In this document: one piece after another, positions 34,977 to 43,979 of the stretch
Layout: each line of letters starts with the position of its first letter
Numbering within the stretch: position 1 is the stretch's first letter
Assembly (NCBI RefSeq): GCF_001905385.1
Contig: NZ_LIPF01000006.1
Location: 62,001-126,000 of the forward strand
Direction of reading: 5' to 3'
Source: Streptomyces sp. CB02414
Lineage (GTDB): Bacteria > Actinomycetota > Actinomycetes > Streptomycetales > Streptomycetaceae
Length of the DNA: 64,000 nt
Notes under the pieces: model-generated
Database searches by the model: none
Seen by the model: only the letters and a program-made list of their open reading frames with translations
What the model was told of the DNA's origin: nothing
Program-made: the position numbers and the translations under genes

Positions 34977-35959
34977 GCCTCGACCTCCCTGATCGCGTCC
35001 CGGTAGGCCCGGGCCGCCGCTCTCAGGGCCGCCTCGGGGTCCGTGCCCTCGGACTCGGCACGGGCGGCGAGGGCGAGCAGTTCGTAGCCGATGCCCTCGC
35101 CGGAGGGCAGGGAGACCGGGAGGCCCGCGGTGCGGACGCGGGAGGCGAGCTTGGCGGCGAGGGCCAGGCCGGGCTGGCCGAGGGGGACGCCGTCGGTGAC
35201 CGAGGCGCGCTGCTTCTCGTCCGCCTTGGTGCGCAGCCAGTGCTCCCTGACCTCCTCGGGGGTGGTCGCCGTCGCGTCGCCGAAGACGTGCGGGTGGCGG
35301 TGGACGAGCTTGTCGACGATGGTCGCGGCCACGTCGTCGACGGAGAACGGCGCGTCGAGGTCCTCCTCGGCGATGCGGGCGTGGAAGACGACCTGGAGGA
35401 GCACGTCGCCCAGTTCCTCGCGGAGCTCGTCGCGGTCGCCGTCCTCGATCGCCTCGACGAGTTCGTACGCCTCCTCGATCGCGTACTTGGCGAGGCCCTT
35501 GTGGGTGCGTTGCGAGGACCACGGGCATTCGACGCGGATGCGGTCCATGACCTGGACGAGGTCGAGCAGGCGGGCGCCGGGGAGGTCGTAGGAGGCCGGG
35601 AGCAGCTCCAGGTCCGGCATGGAGAGGCGGCCGGAGCCCGCGAGGCGGGCCAGCCCGTCGGTGAGCGCGGGCTCGCCCTCCCCGGTGGCGACGACGACCA
35701 CGGTGTGCCCGCCGGCGCAGGCGGTGACCAGCTCCTCGGCGGCCGGGGCGGCCTCGTCCACCCGTATGCCGGCCTCGCGCAGGTACGGCAGCTGCGGGTG
35801 GGCGCCGTCGGCGCACAGGACGCGGTCGGCGGTGCGCAGGGCCTGCCAGGCGGGCCAGGACAGCAGGCCGGGGGCGACGCGGTGGCTGGTGGTGAGCAGG
35901 ACGATGCGGCCGGGGTCGGGAGCGGTGCCGGGGGTGGTGTCGGCGCTGGTTGCGTTCAC
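34973..35959 (-). CDS. mazG: Nucleoside triphosphate pyrophosphohydrolase MazG
   Basis: Predicted 328 aa. C-terminal half has the MazG domain with metal ligands in EEAYELVEAI and ELREELGDVL, plus a second helix bundle (YELLALAARAESEGTDPEAA). The N-terminal ~115 residues resemble a shortened tetrapyrrole-methylase-like fold, common in actinobacterial MazG. It removes aberrant NTPs. GTG 35959 has no RBS; TACGTT (35971-35966) 6 nt upstream suggests a leaderless transcript. It lies upstream of and overlaps the P450 gene. Confidence 0.9.
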   Translation of the reverse strand: MNATSADTTPGTAPDPGRIVLLTTSHRVAPGLLSWPAWQALRTADRVLCADGAHPQLPYLREAGIRVDEAAPAAEELVTACAGGHTVVVVATGEGEPALTDGLARLAGSGRLSMPDLELLPASYDLPGARLLDLVQVMDRIRVECPWSSQRTHKGLAKYAIEEAYELVEAIEDGDRDELREELGDVLLQVVFHARIAEEDLDAPFSVDDVAATIVDKLVHRHPHVFGDATATTPEEVREHWLRTKADEKQRASVTDGVPLGQPGLALAAKLASRVRTAGLPVSLPSGEGIGYELLALAARAESEGTDPEAALRAAARAYRDAIREVEA

Positions 35960-36059
35960 CTTCAGAACGTAACGCACGAGGCCGACGGCCCCCCGAGTTG
36001 TCCACAGGGGGCCGGGCCGGCTTGTCCACAAGGGGCGCGGGGGGCACCGCGCAGGACCG

Positions 36060-36707
36060 TTACGCCGTCTGCTGGGTCTGTGCCGTGGTGATCTCCCGGA
36101 CCCACGGGGTCTCGGTGTCGACGCGGCTGCTCTTCTGGACGTCCCAGTCGCCGTAGCGCGGGTTCAGGTCGATGTCGAGCTGGTCGGAGGCCTTCGCCAG
36201 GGCCTGCCAGAACTCGGGCCGGCTGGTGTCGGTGCCGAGGCTCTCGGCGAGCTCCTGGGCCTCCAGCTGGACGCGGAGGTTGTCGTCCAGGCGGTCGGGG
36301 GCCACGCCGTACTGCTGCAGCCAGAGCGTCTTGAGCTGCTCGGGGCCGCCGGCCTGCTCCTCCAGGCCCCCGCGCAGCTCCTGGACCTCCTTGCGGCTGA
36401 CGGTCACGCCCGCGTTCTCGGCGGCCCGGTGCAGCACCCGGTCGAGGACCATGCCGTGCAGGGTGTCGCGGGTGAGGCTGCCGGTCCTGGCGAGGACCTG
36501 CTGGTACTGGGCGTCGTCGGGGACGGCGGCCCGCTGTGCCTCGCGCACCTCGTCGACGCGGTGCTCCAGCTGGGCGACGGTGATCCGCTGGTCGCCGACC
36601 ACGGCGGCGGCTCCCGGGTGCGCGTCGTTGCCGCACGCGGTGAGCAGGGGCGCCGCGGTGGCGATCGCGGCGGTGAACAGGAGCGCGGTGCGACGGCGGC
36701 GGTGCAA
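36060..36707 (-). CDS. SurA N-terminal domain lipoprotein
   Basis: Predicted 215 aa. Lipoprotein signal with basic start and lipobox LLTAC, Cys25, followed by GAAAVVGDQRITVAQLEHRV, the SurA-N-like chaperone domain, with no PPIase domain. Probably a membrane-anchored foldase-like chaperone outside the cytoplasm. The TTG at 36707 is the only start with a good RBS (GGGAGG, 5 nt upstream); starting further upstream would disrupt the signal peptide. Monocistronic next to mazG on the same strand. Confidence 0.82.
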   Translation of the reverse strand: MHRRRRTALLFTAAIATAAPLLTACGNDAHPGAAAVVGDQRITVAQLEHRVDEVREAQRAAVPDDAQYQQVLARTGSLTRDTLHGMVLDRVLHRAAENAGVTVSRKEVQELRGGLEEQAGGPEQLKTLWLQQYGVAPDRLDDNLRVQLEAQELAESLGTDTSRPEFWQALAKASDQLDIDLNPRYGDWDVQKSSRVDTETPWVREITTAQTQQTA

Positions 36708-36852
36708 GGGAACCTCCCGAGGAGATTGTGCGACGGTGCACAAAGTCTTGCGATGATCGATGGTAGGCAGTGGTCCGGCTCTGGCCAACCCATTCGACCA
36801 ACGATTCACCAGCACTTCGGGCACCGCCGCGCCCCGGCCTGGGTGGTGGCCG

Positions 36853-38385
36853 TCAGCCGCGCACCTGGCCGAGCCACGTCAGGGTGCGCCGGATCTCCGT
36901 CGCGAGCGGGTGGCCGGGGCCGTGCAGGCGCTCCACGTCGTGCAGCAGCCGGGCCAGCGTCTCGTGGGCGGCGGCGCGGTCGCCGAGGGCGAGGAGCAGG
37001 TGGCCGATGCGGCGGCGGACGTCGTGGGCGAGGTCGGGGTCGCCGGCGACGTACTGGTTCTCGTAGTACGGCAGCAGGGCCCGGTACTCGGCGAGGGCGG
37101 CAGCCGGTTCGCCGAGCTGTTCCAGGCACTGGGCGGCGTCGTAGCGGTGGCGCAGGGACTGGGGGTCGGCCTGGCCGGCCTCGGCGGCGCGCTCGTCGGC
37201 GAGGCGGCGGAGCTCGGGCAGGGCGCGCCGGTACTGGCCGTCGTCCATGAGGGTGGCCGCGTACTGCTTGCGCAGGGTGCGCACGACCGGGGAGCGTTCG
37301 CCGTGCTGTTCGGCGGCGGCGGGCAGGATCGCGCCGAGGATGTCGACGGCCTGGGTGATGCGGCCCTCGCCGAGGAGGCGTTTGACGTCGTCCACGGCGC
37401 GGGCGACGTCCGGCTTGCCGGCCTCGGCGGCCGGCGGGGCGGGGGCGGGCTGGGGCGCGGGGGTGCGGGCGCGGTCGGGCCAGGGGGCGTGCGGGCGTAC
37501 GAAGGGGCGGGTGGGGTCGAGGGGGCCGCCGGTGGGCACGCCGCGCGCGGGCAGCAGCGCCGCCAGGTGCTCGTAGACCTCCTGCGCGGAGGCGGGGCGG
37601 TGCTGCGGGTCCTTGGCGAGCAGGCGCAGGACCAGGGTTTCGAGCGCCTCGGGGACCTCGGGGCGGATGCGGCGCACGGGCAGCGGCGGTTCGTACAGGT
37701 GCCGGTGGAGCACGCCGAGGGCGGTGGATCCGGCGAACGGGACGTCGCCGCTGAGCAGTTCGTGCAGCAGTACGCCGAGTGCGTACAGGTCGGTGTACGG
37801 GCCGACGGCGCCGCCCATGGCCTGCTCGGGTGCCATGTAGGCGGGCGAGCCGATGGGGGTGCCGGTGTGGGTGAGGCGGGTGGTGTCGGCGTCCATGACG
37901 GAGGCGACGCCGAGGTCGAGGACGGTGACGGTGCCGTCCTGCTTCACCATCACGTTGCGCGGCTTGAGGTCGCGGTGGACGATCGGCACGGCGTGCACGG
38001 CGCTCAGTACGGCACACAGCTGCGCGGCCACGGCGACCGCCCACTGCCACGGGTAGGGGTCGTTCTCGGCGAGGTGGTCGGAGAGGTCGGCGCCGTCGAC
38101 GTACTGCATGACGAGGAACAGCTCCTCGCCCTCGCTGCCCGCGTCGTGCACGGTGACCAGGCCGGGGTGGTCGACCTGCGCGGTCACCCGGCACTCGCGC
38201 ACGAAGCGGCGGCGCAGTTCGTCGGCCTCCTGGCCGGCCACCTTGTCGGGGCGCAGCAGCTTCACCGCCACGCGCCGGTCGAGGCGCCCGTCGTAGGCCG
38301 TCCAGACCTGTCCCATGCCGCCCTGCCCGATGAGCGTGGCCAGTTCGTACCGGCCGGCGACGACGCGTCCTGTCGCCACGGTCAC
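36853..38385 (-). CDS. Serine/threonine protein kinase with TPR-like C-terminus
   Basis: Predicted 510 aa. Hanks-type kinase domain, residues ~12-275: GQGGMGQVW glycine loop, VAVKLLRP lysine, HRDLKPRNVMV catalytic loop, DLGVAS (DFG replaced by DLG, as in many actinobacterial kinases), SPAYMAPEQ. A Pro/Ala linker follows, then helical repeats (~335-510) like TPRs (AATLMDDGQYRRALPELRRL; YRALLPYYENQY). No transmembrane helix is seen, so it is cytoplasmic. GTG 38385 overlaps the upstream gene by 4 nt. Confidence 0.92.
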   Translation of the reverse strand: MTVATGRVVAGRYELATLIGQGGMGQVWTAYDGRLDRRVAVKLLRPDKVAGQEADELRRRFVRECRVTAQVDHPGLVTVHDAGSEGEELFLVMQYVDGADLSDHLAENDPYPWQWAVAVAAQLCAVLSAVHAVPIVHRDLKPRNVMVKQDGTVTVLDLGVASVMDADTTRLTHTGTPIGSPAYMAPEQAMGGAVGPYTDLYALGVLLHELLSGDVPFAGSTALGVLHRHLYEPPLPVRRIRPEVPEALETLVLRLLAKDPQHRPASAQEVYEHLAALLPARGVPTGGPLDPTRPFVRPHAPWPDRARTPAPQPAPAPPAAEAGKPDVARAVDDVKRLLGEGRITQAVDILGAILPAAAEQHGERSPVVRTLRKQYAATLMDDGQYRRALPELRRLADERAAEAGQADPQSLRHRYDAAQCLEQLGEPAAALAEYRALLPYYENQYVAGDPDLAHDVRRRIGHLLLALGDRAAAHETLARLLHDVERLHGPGHPLATEIRRTLTWLGQVRG

Positions 38386-39092
38386 CTTCCGCCCTCCGGG
38401 GTGCCACCGCCGTGGCCGCCGCCCGTGCCGTCGTGCTTGCGCAGGTAGTCGCTGAGCTCGTCGAGCTCGGCGCGGACCTGGTCGATGCGGGCGGGCGCGG
38501 GGTGCTGGGGAGGTGGCGTCGGGGCGTGCGGCTGAGGAACGGGTGTCTGGGCCCCGGGGGGAGCGTGCCGCGGGTCCGGGCTCAGCGGGGACTGCGACGG
38601 GTACGTGGGCGTGTACGGGCCGACGGCGGGCTGCGTCTGGGCGTAATGCGGGCCGGGGGCGGGGTGCGGCTGGTGACCGGGGTACGGCTGGTGGCCGAGG
38701 TGCGGCTGGTGGCCGGGGGGCGGCTGGTGGCCGGGGGGCGGCTGGTGGGCTGGGAACGGCGGCCGCGCGGCGTGCAGGCGTATGTCGGCCACGAGGAAGT
38801 GCGCACTGGCCGCCGCTCCGATGAGCAGCAGGGCGGCCATCGCGACGTCCCCCCGGCCGTCGGTCTCCGGCAGGGAGCCGACCACGGCGAGACAGCCGAT
38901 GGACACCGGAAGGCTCAGCCAGGCCAGCGTCCAGTCCAGCCGGCTTCCGCGCAGCACGGCGATCCGGAACAGTGGGACGCAGGAGAGCAGACCACAGGTG
39001 AGGAAGCCGGCGGCGGCGAACAGCACGCGCAGGGTGATGACGTTGGTCGTGCCGCGCGCGGGCGGCGGCCCGGCGGCGCCGTTGCCATACAT
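38382..39092 (-). CDS. Membrane protein with proline/glutamine-rich repeats, coupled to the kinase
   Basis: Predicted 236 aa. Three to four hydrophobic helices (about 21-39, 45-66, 84-101), then a cytoplasmic or outer tail with tandem HQPPPG-like units (residues ~117-145, HQPPPGHQPPPGHQP), and a charged helix at the end (RIDQVRAELDELSDYLRKH). It overlaps the kinase gene by 4 nt and has AGGAGC before the ATG. I infer it is the membrane partner or substrate of the soluble kinase. Confidence 0.75.
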   Translation of the reverse strand: MYGNGAAGPPPARGTTNVITLRVLFAAAGFLTCGLLSCVPLFRIAVLRGSRLDWTLAWLSLPVSIGCLAVVGSLPETDGRGDVAMAALLLIGAAASAHFLVADIRLHAARPPFPAHQPPPGHQPPPGHQPHLGHQPYPGHQPHPAPGPHYAQTQPAVGPYTPTYPSQSPLSPDPRHAPPGAQTPVPQPHAPTPPPQHPAPARIDQVRAELDELSDYLRKHDGTGGGHGGGTPEGGR

Positions 39093-39224
39093 GACTGCTC
39101 CTGGACCATGATGCCGTGCCGGACGGACGAACGGGTCGTCCGGCGTGAAAGTCCGAGCGTATAGGCCCGGGCCGACAGTGGTCTCCGGATGTACCGAACC
39201 GTTGTCGTACCGATCACCACCAGG

Positions 39225-41483
39225 TCATGGCCCGGGCGCCACCGACCCGTCCGTCAGCCCGTCGTACATCCCCCGTACGAGCTGCTCGCCGAGTCGGCCG
39301 GCGAGCCTGAGCGCGCGCTCGAACTCGTCGAGGGCGCGGAACCGTTCGCCGTAGCGCAGCTGGGCGTCGAGCGGGAGCCGGGGCAGCTGGAGGCGGCGGA
39401 CGTCGAGGCGGGTGGCGGTGGAGGCGTAGCTGCTGGCCTGGCGGTTGTTGGCGGTGCCGCGCAGGAACCCGGCGAGGAACCACGGGTCCAGCGCGGCGGG
39501 GTCGGGTCGCAGGAGGACCAGGTTGCGGCCCAGGGCGGCGCCGGCGGCGGCGGCGTCGACCACGCGGGCGACGGAGCCGCCGCCGAGGACCGGGACGACG
39601 ACGTCGCCGCGTTCGGTCAGCACGGGTTCCTCGTCGCTCTCCGGGAGGGTGCCCGAGGGGGTGGTGCCGGCCAGTACGTCGTGGTCGGTGAGGACGGGCA
39701 CACGCGCGTGCCCGCCGTTGGTGCCGGTGCGCAGCAGCAGGGCGCCGCCGCGGGCGAGTTCGCCGACGGTGGTGAGCGGCCAGCGGGGCGCGGGCGGCGC
39801 GGTGCCGGGCTGCGGGGTGTCGGCGGGCGCGGGGGTGAGGTCGGCGGTCAGGCGCAGGGTCTCGCCGAGGCGCTCGCGTACGTCCGTGAGCCGTCCGGGA
39901 CCGTCGGCGGCGGGGGGCGGCAGGTGGCGGGCGGGGGCCAGGTCGACGTCGTCGTCGAGGAGTTCGATGACGGGCAGGGACCGGGCCAGGCCGGGCCGTT
40001 CGTCGAGGCGGCCGGTGCGGTCGAAGTCCCGCCAGGCGTCGAGGGCGGCGCCCCTGACGGCCCGCCAGTCCGGTCCGCGCCCCTCGCCGGTGAACTGCCC
40101 CACGTCGGCGAGCAGCACCTCGGGCTGCGCGGGCGCCTTCCCGGGGCGGCGCAGCACCCACAGGTGGAGCGGGATGCTGTACGGCGGCGCGGCGCCGGCC
40201 GGCAGGGCGATCACGGCCCGCAGCGCGCCCCGGCGCAGCAGGTCGGCGCGGATGCGGCGGCCGGAGCGGCGGGAGGCGGCGGCGGGCGGCATGAGCAGGA
40301 CGGCGGTGCCGTCGTCACGCAGGCGGGCGAGAGCGTGCTGCACCCAGGCCAGCTCGGACTCGGTGCGGGCCGGGAAGCCGTACTCCCAGCGGGCGTCGTA
40401 GGCGAGTTCGTCATGTCCCCAGTTGCGTTCGTTGAACGGCGGGTGGCACAGGACGGCGTCGGCGCGCAGGTCGGGGAAGGCGTCCGTGCGCAGGGTGTCG
40501 CCGGCGGCGGCGCGGACGGTGGCCCGGGTGTGCAGGGCGAGCCGGAGCGCGGTGAGGGCGGCGAGGTCGGGGGCGCCGTCCTGGGCGTGGAGGCACAGGC
40601 CGTCCTGCTCGGGGCGTGGTGCGGGGCCGTCGGGTGCGGCGGCGCGCAGGAGGGCGCCGGTGCCGCAGGCGGGGTCGAGGACGGTGCGGGCGGGGCCGGC
40701 GAGGTCGGCCATGAGGCCGGCCAGTTCGGCGGGGGTGAGCGTGTACTGGCGGGGGTTGGCGTCGAGGTGCCGGCCGAGCAGGAACTCGAAGGCCTGCCGG
40801 GCGCCGAGTCCGGCGGCGAGTTCGGCGGTGCCGCGCAGGAGGGGGGCGGAGGCGAGGGCGGCGGGGCCGGTGAGGTTCTGGAGGGCGGGGGTGTTGACGG
40901 CGGGTTCCGTGTGCTCCGTGTGAACGGCGCGGGTCGCACGGTCGCCGGTGGGTGCGTTCACAGCGGACTTGGCGGGCTGAGCGGGCTGAGCGGGCGCGGC
41001 GGCCACAGCGGCTGACGTACCGGTCGGTGCCCCGGCGGGGGAGGCCGCGGTCGTCCGCCCCCCGGGGCTGCGGCGTCCCGGGCGCACCGCTCCGAAGCGC
41101 GGGGTGAGCACCTGGTCCAGCGCCTCGGGGAGCATCGCGGCGAGCCGTTCGTCGGAGCCGGCGCTCACCTCCAGCCAGAGGGTGGGGCGGTCGTGGATGA
41201 GCAGCAGGACGCAGCCGGCGTGGGTGAGTGCGGTGACCGGCCCCTCGGGGTGGCCGACGACCTGCTGCCAGACCCGCTCCCGCAGGGGGACCTCGGCGAG
41301 TTTGCCGTGGGTGCGCAGCCAGCCCTCCACCTCGGCGAGGGCGAAGGAGGGGCTGGTCTCGGTGCCGCCGGCCGGCTTGGGGAAGTCGGCGTGGCGGCGG
41401 CGCCAGTTGCTCACGGCGGCCCGGCCGACGCCGGCGAGCCGCGCGATCCCGGCGGCGGTCACTTCGGTCGCGTTGTCCTGCAC
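39225..41483 (-). CDS. HTH-containing N-6 DNA methylase-like protein with HsdS-like C-terminus
   Basis: Predicted 752 aa. N-terminal HTH (TAAGIARLAGVGRAAVSNWR). A type I-like gamma-class N6-adenine methylase fold: motif I TVLDPACGTGALLRA and motif IV CHPPFNERNWG, where the usual Asn (NPPF) is His. The C-terminal ~180 residues resemble a type I specificity-type domain (GELARGGALLLRTGTNGG; RRLQLPRLPLDAQLRYGERF). No restriction or HsdS gene is adjacent. The altered NPPF may impair methylation. GTG 41483 with GGGGAG upstream; an ATG at 41522 lacks an RBS. Confidence 0.8.
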   Translation of the reverse strand: MQDNATEVTAAGIARLAGVGRAAVSNWRRRHADFPKPAGGTETSPSFALAEVEGWLRTHGKLAEVPLRERVWQQVVGHPEGPVTALTHAGCVLLLIHDRPTLWLEVSAGSDERLAAMLPEALDQVLTPRFGAVRPGRRSPGGRTTAASPAGAPTGTSAAVAAAPAQPAQPAKSAVNAPTGDRATRAVHTEHTEPAVNTPALQNLTGPAALASAPLLRGTAELAAGLGARQAFEFLLGRHLDANPRQYTLTPAELAGLMADLAGPARTVLDPACGTGALLRAAAPDGPAPRPEQDGLCLHAQDGAPDLAALTALRLALHTRATVRAAAGDTLRTDAFPDLRADAVLCHPPFNERNWGHDELAYDARWEYGFPARTESELAWVQHALARLRDDGTAVLLMPPAAASRRSGRRIRADLLRRGALRAVIALPAGAAPPYSIPLHLWVLRRPGKAPAQPEVLLADVGQFTGEGRGPDWRAVRGAALDAWRDFDRTGRLDERPGLARSLPVIELLDDDVDLAPARHLPPPAADGPGRLTDVRERLGETLRLTADLTPAPADTPQPGTAPPAPRWPLTTVGELARGGALLLRTGTNGGHARVPVLTDHDVLAGTTPSGTLPESDEEPVLTERGDVVVPVLGGGSVARVVDAAAAGAALGRNLVLLRPDPAALDPWFLAGFLRGTANNRQASSYASTATRLDVRRLQLPRLPLDAQLRYGERFRALDEFERALRLAGRLGEQLVRGMYDGLTDGSVAPGP

Positions 41484-41572
41484 CGGCGCGGCTCCCCTCG
41501 TCGCATGTGTGACGCCGAGCATACCGAGGAAGCCAGCCGACCCGATTCACGGACGTGTACACGCATGACCGT

Positions 41573-41596
41573 GTGAACCTGGTTGACTCGGTTCAC
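41573..41596. promoter_or_regulatory. Inverted repeat in the divergent promoter of the methylase gene
   Basis: GTGAACC (41573-41579) and GGTTCAC (41590-41596), perfect 7-bp arms with a 10-nt spacer; it overlaps a TTGACT -35-like element (41583). A further TTCACGGAC copy lies at 41546-41554 (also at 41592-41600) and a CGTGTACACG palindrome at 41554-41563. Candidate binding site for the HTH of the methylase protein. Confidence 0.5.
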
Positions 41597-41674
41597 GGAC
41601 TCTGGTCTCATTGACCCTGCCAACGGGCAGCTGACCTAGAGATGGCGGTTGCCGCACCGGGAGGGGACACAGGC

Positions 41675-42172
41675 ATGGGCATGAAGACCAAGATCACGCT
41701 GGGCGCCGTCGTGGGGATCGTCGTCATCGGAGCGGTCTCGGCGAACTCCGGCGACGGGGGCGGCGAGGGCAAGAGCGACAACCGGACCTCCGCCGGCGCC
41801 GAGGAGAAGCCCGGCGGCGCGAAGGGCGACGGCACGAAGGACGACGGCGCGTCCGACGCGAAGCCGGCCGAGGACAAGGCGGCCGAGAAGGCGTCCCAGG
41901 CCGACCAGTTCAAGGCGTTCGTGAACAAGAACGGAACGCCGTCGGAGAAGGAGGCCGTCGCCCACGTCACCAAGGTGCAGGGCGCCGAGGAGCAGAACGA
42001 CATCCTCGACGCCGCCGACGTCTACACCGACTTCACCGGCGGCATCATGGGCGAGGGCATGGGCCCGGCCAAGCTCATCGCCTCCGCGTTCGCTGACTGG
42101 AAGCAGAGCGAGAACGGCCTCGTGACCGTCTACGATGCCGACGGCGAGCTGCTCGGCAACGGCAACTTCTGA
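41675..42172 (+). CDS. Small membrane-anchored protein with charged linker
   Basis: Predicted 165 aa. Starts MGMKTKITLGAVVGIVVIGA (single N-terminal membrane helix), then a Gly/Lys/Asp-rich linker (~20-70) and a C-terminal compact domain (QADQFKAFVNKNGTPSEKEA; VYTDFTGGIMGEGM). Function unknown. GGAGGGG lies 8 nt before ATG 41675, favouring it over the upstream ATG 41642. Divergent from the methylase gene. Confidence 0.75.
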   Translation: MGMKTKITLGAVVGIVVIGAVSANSGDGGGEGKSDNRTSAGAEEKPGGAKGDGTKDDGASDAKPAEDKAAEKASQADQFKAFVNKNGTPSEKEAVAHVTKVQGAEEQNDILDAADVYTDFTGGIMGEGMGPAKLIASAFADWKQSENGLVTVYDADGELLGNGNF

Positions 42173-42259
42173 GCCGGCGGATCCGCACTTCGTCACCGCA
42201 GCTCGTTCAACCGCAGTCCATCGTTCACCGCTCGCTGGGATTCCTGGGGGGACTCCGCC

Positions 42260-43171
42260 ATGCGCCGGCCCGCACGCCGCACCACGTTCACCGCTCTCTT
42301 CCTCGCCGCGGTGGCCACCGCGAGCCTGACCGGATGCCAGTCCGGCCAGGACGACTCCGGGAGGGCCGGCGGCTCCGACGAAACCGGAGCCACTGCGTCC
42401 GCCTCCAGCACGGCTTCCGGGGCGAAGGCGGACGCGGACTCGGAGCCGGACAAGGACAAGAACCCGGAGAAGTCGCCGTCGGCCTCGGCCTCCGGGTCGG
42501 CGGAGCCGTTCGCCGGTCTGAGTGCCGACGAGATCTCCGACCGCGCCCTGGAGGCCACCATCGGAGCCCGCTCGCTGCGGATGACCGGCGACGTCCCGGA
42601 CGAGGAGAGCGGCGGCACGATACGGATCGACCTCGCCCTGGACCGGAAGGGCGAGTGCGCGGGCACCATGAGCATGGACGGCCAGGGCGAGGCCGAGCTC
42701 ATCAAGACCGGTGACGCGGTCTACATGAAGTACGACGAGCGGTTCCTGCGGGCGCAGAGCAAGGGCGAGCCGCAGGCGGACACGGAGGCCCTCGTGTCGC
42801 TGCTGGCCGACCGGTGGACCAAGATGTCCGCCACCGGTCCGGACGCGAAGGACATGACGAGCTTCTGCGACCTGGACACGATGCTGGACGGCACGGACGG
42901 CGACGCCGACGACGGCGATCCGGTGCTGACCCGCGGCGAGGCCACCACCGTCGACGGCACGCCCGTGCTCGTCCTGTGGGAGACGGACGGCGCGGACCGC
43001 AGCAAGCTCTACATCGCCTCCGAGGGCAAGCCCTACCTGGTGCGCTTCGAGAACAAGTCCGAGAACGAGGCCGGCACCCTCACCTTCAGCGACTACGACG
43101 AGCCGGTGCCCGCCGACGCCCCCACCGGGGACGTCATCGACCTGGACGCGGTGAACGGGCGCAACGCCTGA
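42260..43171 (+). CDS. Lipoprotein of the LppX/LprG-like type
   Basis: Predicted 303 aa. Lipobox SLTGC at about residue 26, an acidic/Ser-rich linker (~28-80), then a beta-rich domain with RMTGDVPDEESGGTIRIDLA, MSMDGQGEAELIKTGDAVYM and FLRAQSKG, like the LppX_LprAFG fold that carries lipids or lipid-linked molecules. Exported and anchored to the outer face of the membrane. It follows the small membrane protein gene by 87 bp. Confidence 0.82.
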   Translation: MRRPARRTTFTALFLAAVATASLTGCQSGQDDSGRAGGSDETGATASASSTASGAKADADSEPDKDKNPEKSPSASASGSAEPFAGLSADEISDRALEATIGARSLRMTGDVPDEESGGTIRIDLALDRKGECAGTMSMDGQGEAELIKTGDAVYMKYDERFLRAQSKGEPQADTEALVSLLADRWTKMSATGPDAKDMTSFCDLDTMLDGTDGDADDGDPVLTRGEATTVDGTPVLVLWETDGADRSKLYIASEGKPYLVRFENKSENEAGTLTFSDYDEPVPADAPTGDVIDLDAVNGRNA

Positions 43172-43217
43172 CCGGCGTACGGCACCCGCCGCGCACGCCC
43201 CGGCCCGGCCCGGGAGG

Positions 43218-43961
43218 TCACAGCGGGTGCCGCATCCACACGTTGGGCTCCACGTACACCGCGTAGCCGCGCTCCGGTTCGCAGCGCACCGGCACCAGGG
43301 CGCCGGGGACCTCGACGTCCCCGGCGGTGTCGAAGGGCAGTCCCGTCCAGTCCCGCCACTGTTGCAGTGAGCCGGAGACGGTCATGGAGGCCGGGGCCAC
43401 GGAGTCGAGGGTGGCGCCGGCCCGCGCGTGGACGCGCAGCCAGGGGTCGTGGGGCAGGCCGTCCGGGCGCAGGCGGCGGGCGTACTCCTCGATGGGTACG
43501 CGGGGTTCGAGGTGCTTGGCGCTGGGCCGGACGGGGGCGACGACCTCGCGAAAGCCGCGGGTGCGGGCGTTGTCGCGCATCGCGGCGAGCATCCTGCCGG
43601 ACAGGCCGCGCCCCTGCGCGTGCGGGGCGACGGTGACGGAGATAGCGCTGACGGTGTCGGGGCGCACCCCGCGGCGCAAGTCGCCGAAGGCCCAGACGAG
43701 CACCTCGGCCCAGCCGCGGGCGGGCAGCGTGCCACGCCCCTCGGTGTGCAGGGCGAACGGCACGCTGTGGCCGTGGGCGACGACCTCGCCGTACTCGTCC
43801 TCCGCGAACTGCACGTACTGAGGCAACTCGACGGCGATGCGCGGATAGTGGGCGTTGCCCGAGAGGTCCTCGACGGCGAACGCGGGCCAGCTGTCGGCCA
43901 TCTCCCGGACCCGGTCCAGCATCTCCGGGCGCTCGGCGAGGCTCGAAACCCTCAGCTCCAT
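43218..43961 (-). CDS. GNAT-family N-acetyltransferase
   Basis: Predicted 247 aa. Acetyl-CoA-binding motif in ISVTVAPHAQGRGLSGRML (Q/RxxGxG/A type), with an N-terminal extension and a C-terminal beta domain. Cytoplasmic; substrate unknown. 18 bp separate it from the upstream HNH lipoprotein gene on the same strand, so they may be co-transcribed. Confidence 0.85.
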   Translation of the reverse strand: MELRVSSLAERPEMLDRVREMADSWPAFAVEDLSGNAHYPRIAVELPQYVQFAEDEYGEVVAHGHSVPFALHTEGRGTLPARGWAEVLVWAFGDLRRGVRPDTVSAISVTVAPHAQGRGLSGRMLAAMRDNARTRGFREVVAPVRPSAKHLEPRVPIEEYARRLRPDGLPHDPWLRVHARAGATLDSVAPASMTVSGSLQQWRDWTGLPFDTAGDVEVPGALVPVRCEPERGYAVYVEPNVWMRHPL

Positions 43962-43979
43962 GTCTTCGGCTCCATGCCG

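Noticed and set aside
41483..41522. ATG at 41522 as start of the methylase gene
   Set aside because: No ribosome-binding site and it would run through the divergent promoter; GTG 41483 has GGGGAG upstream.
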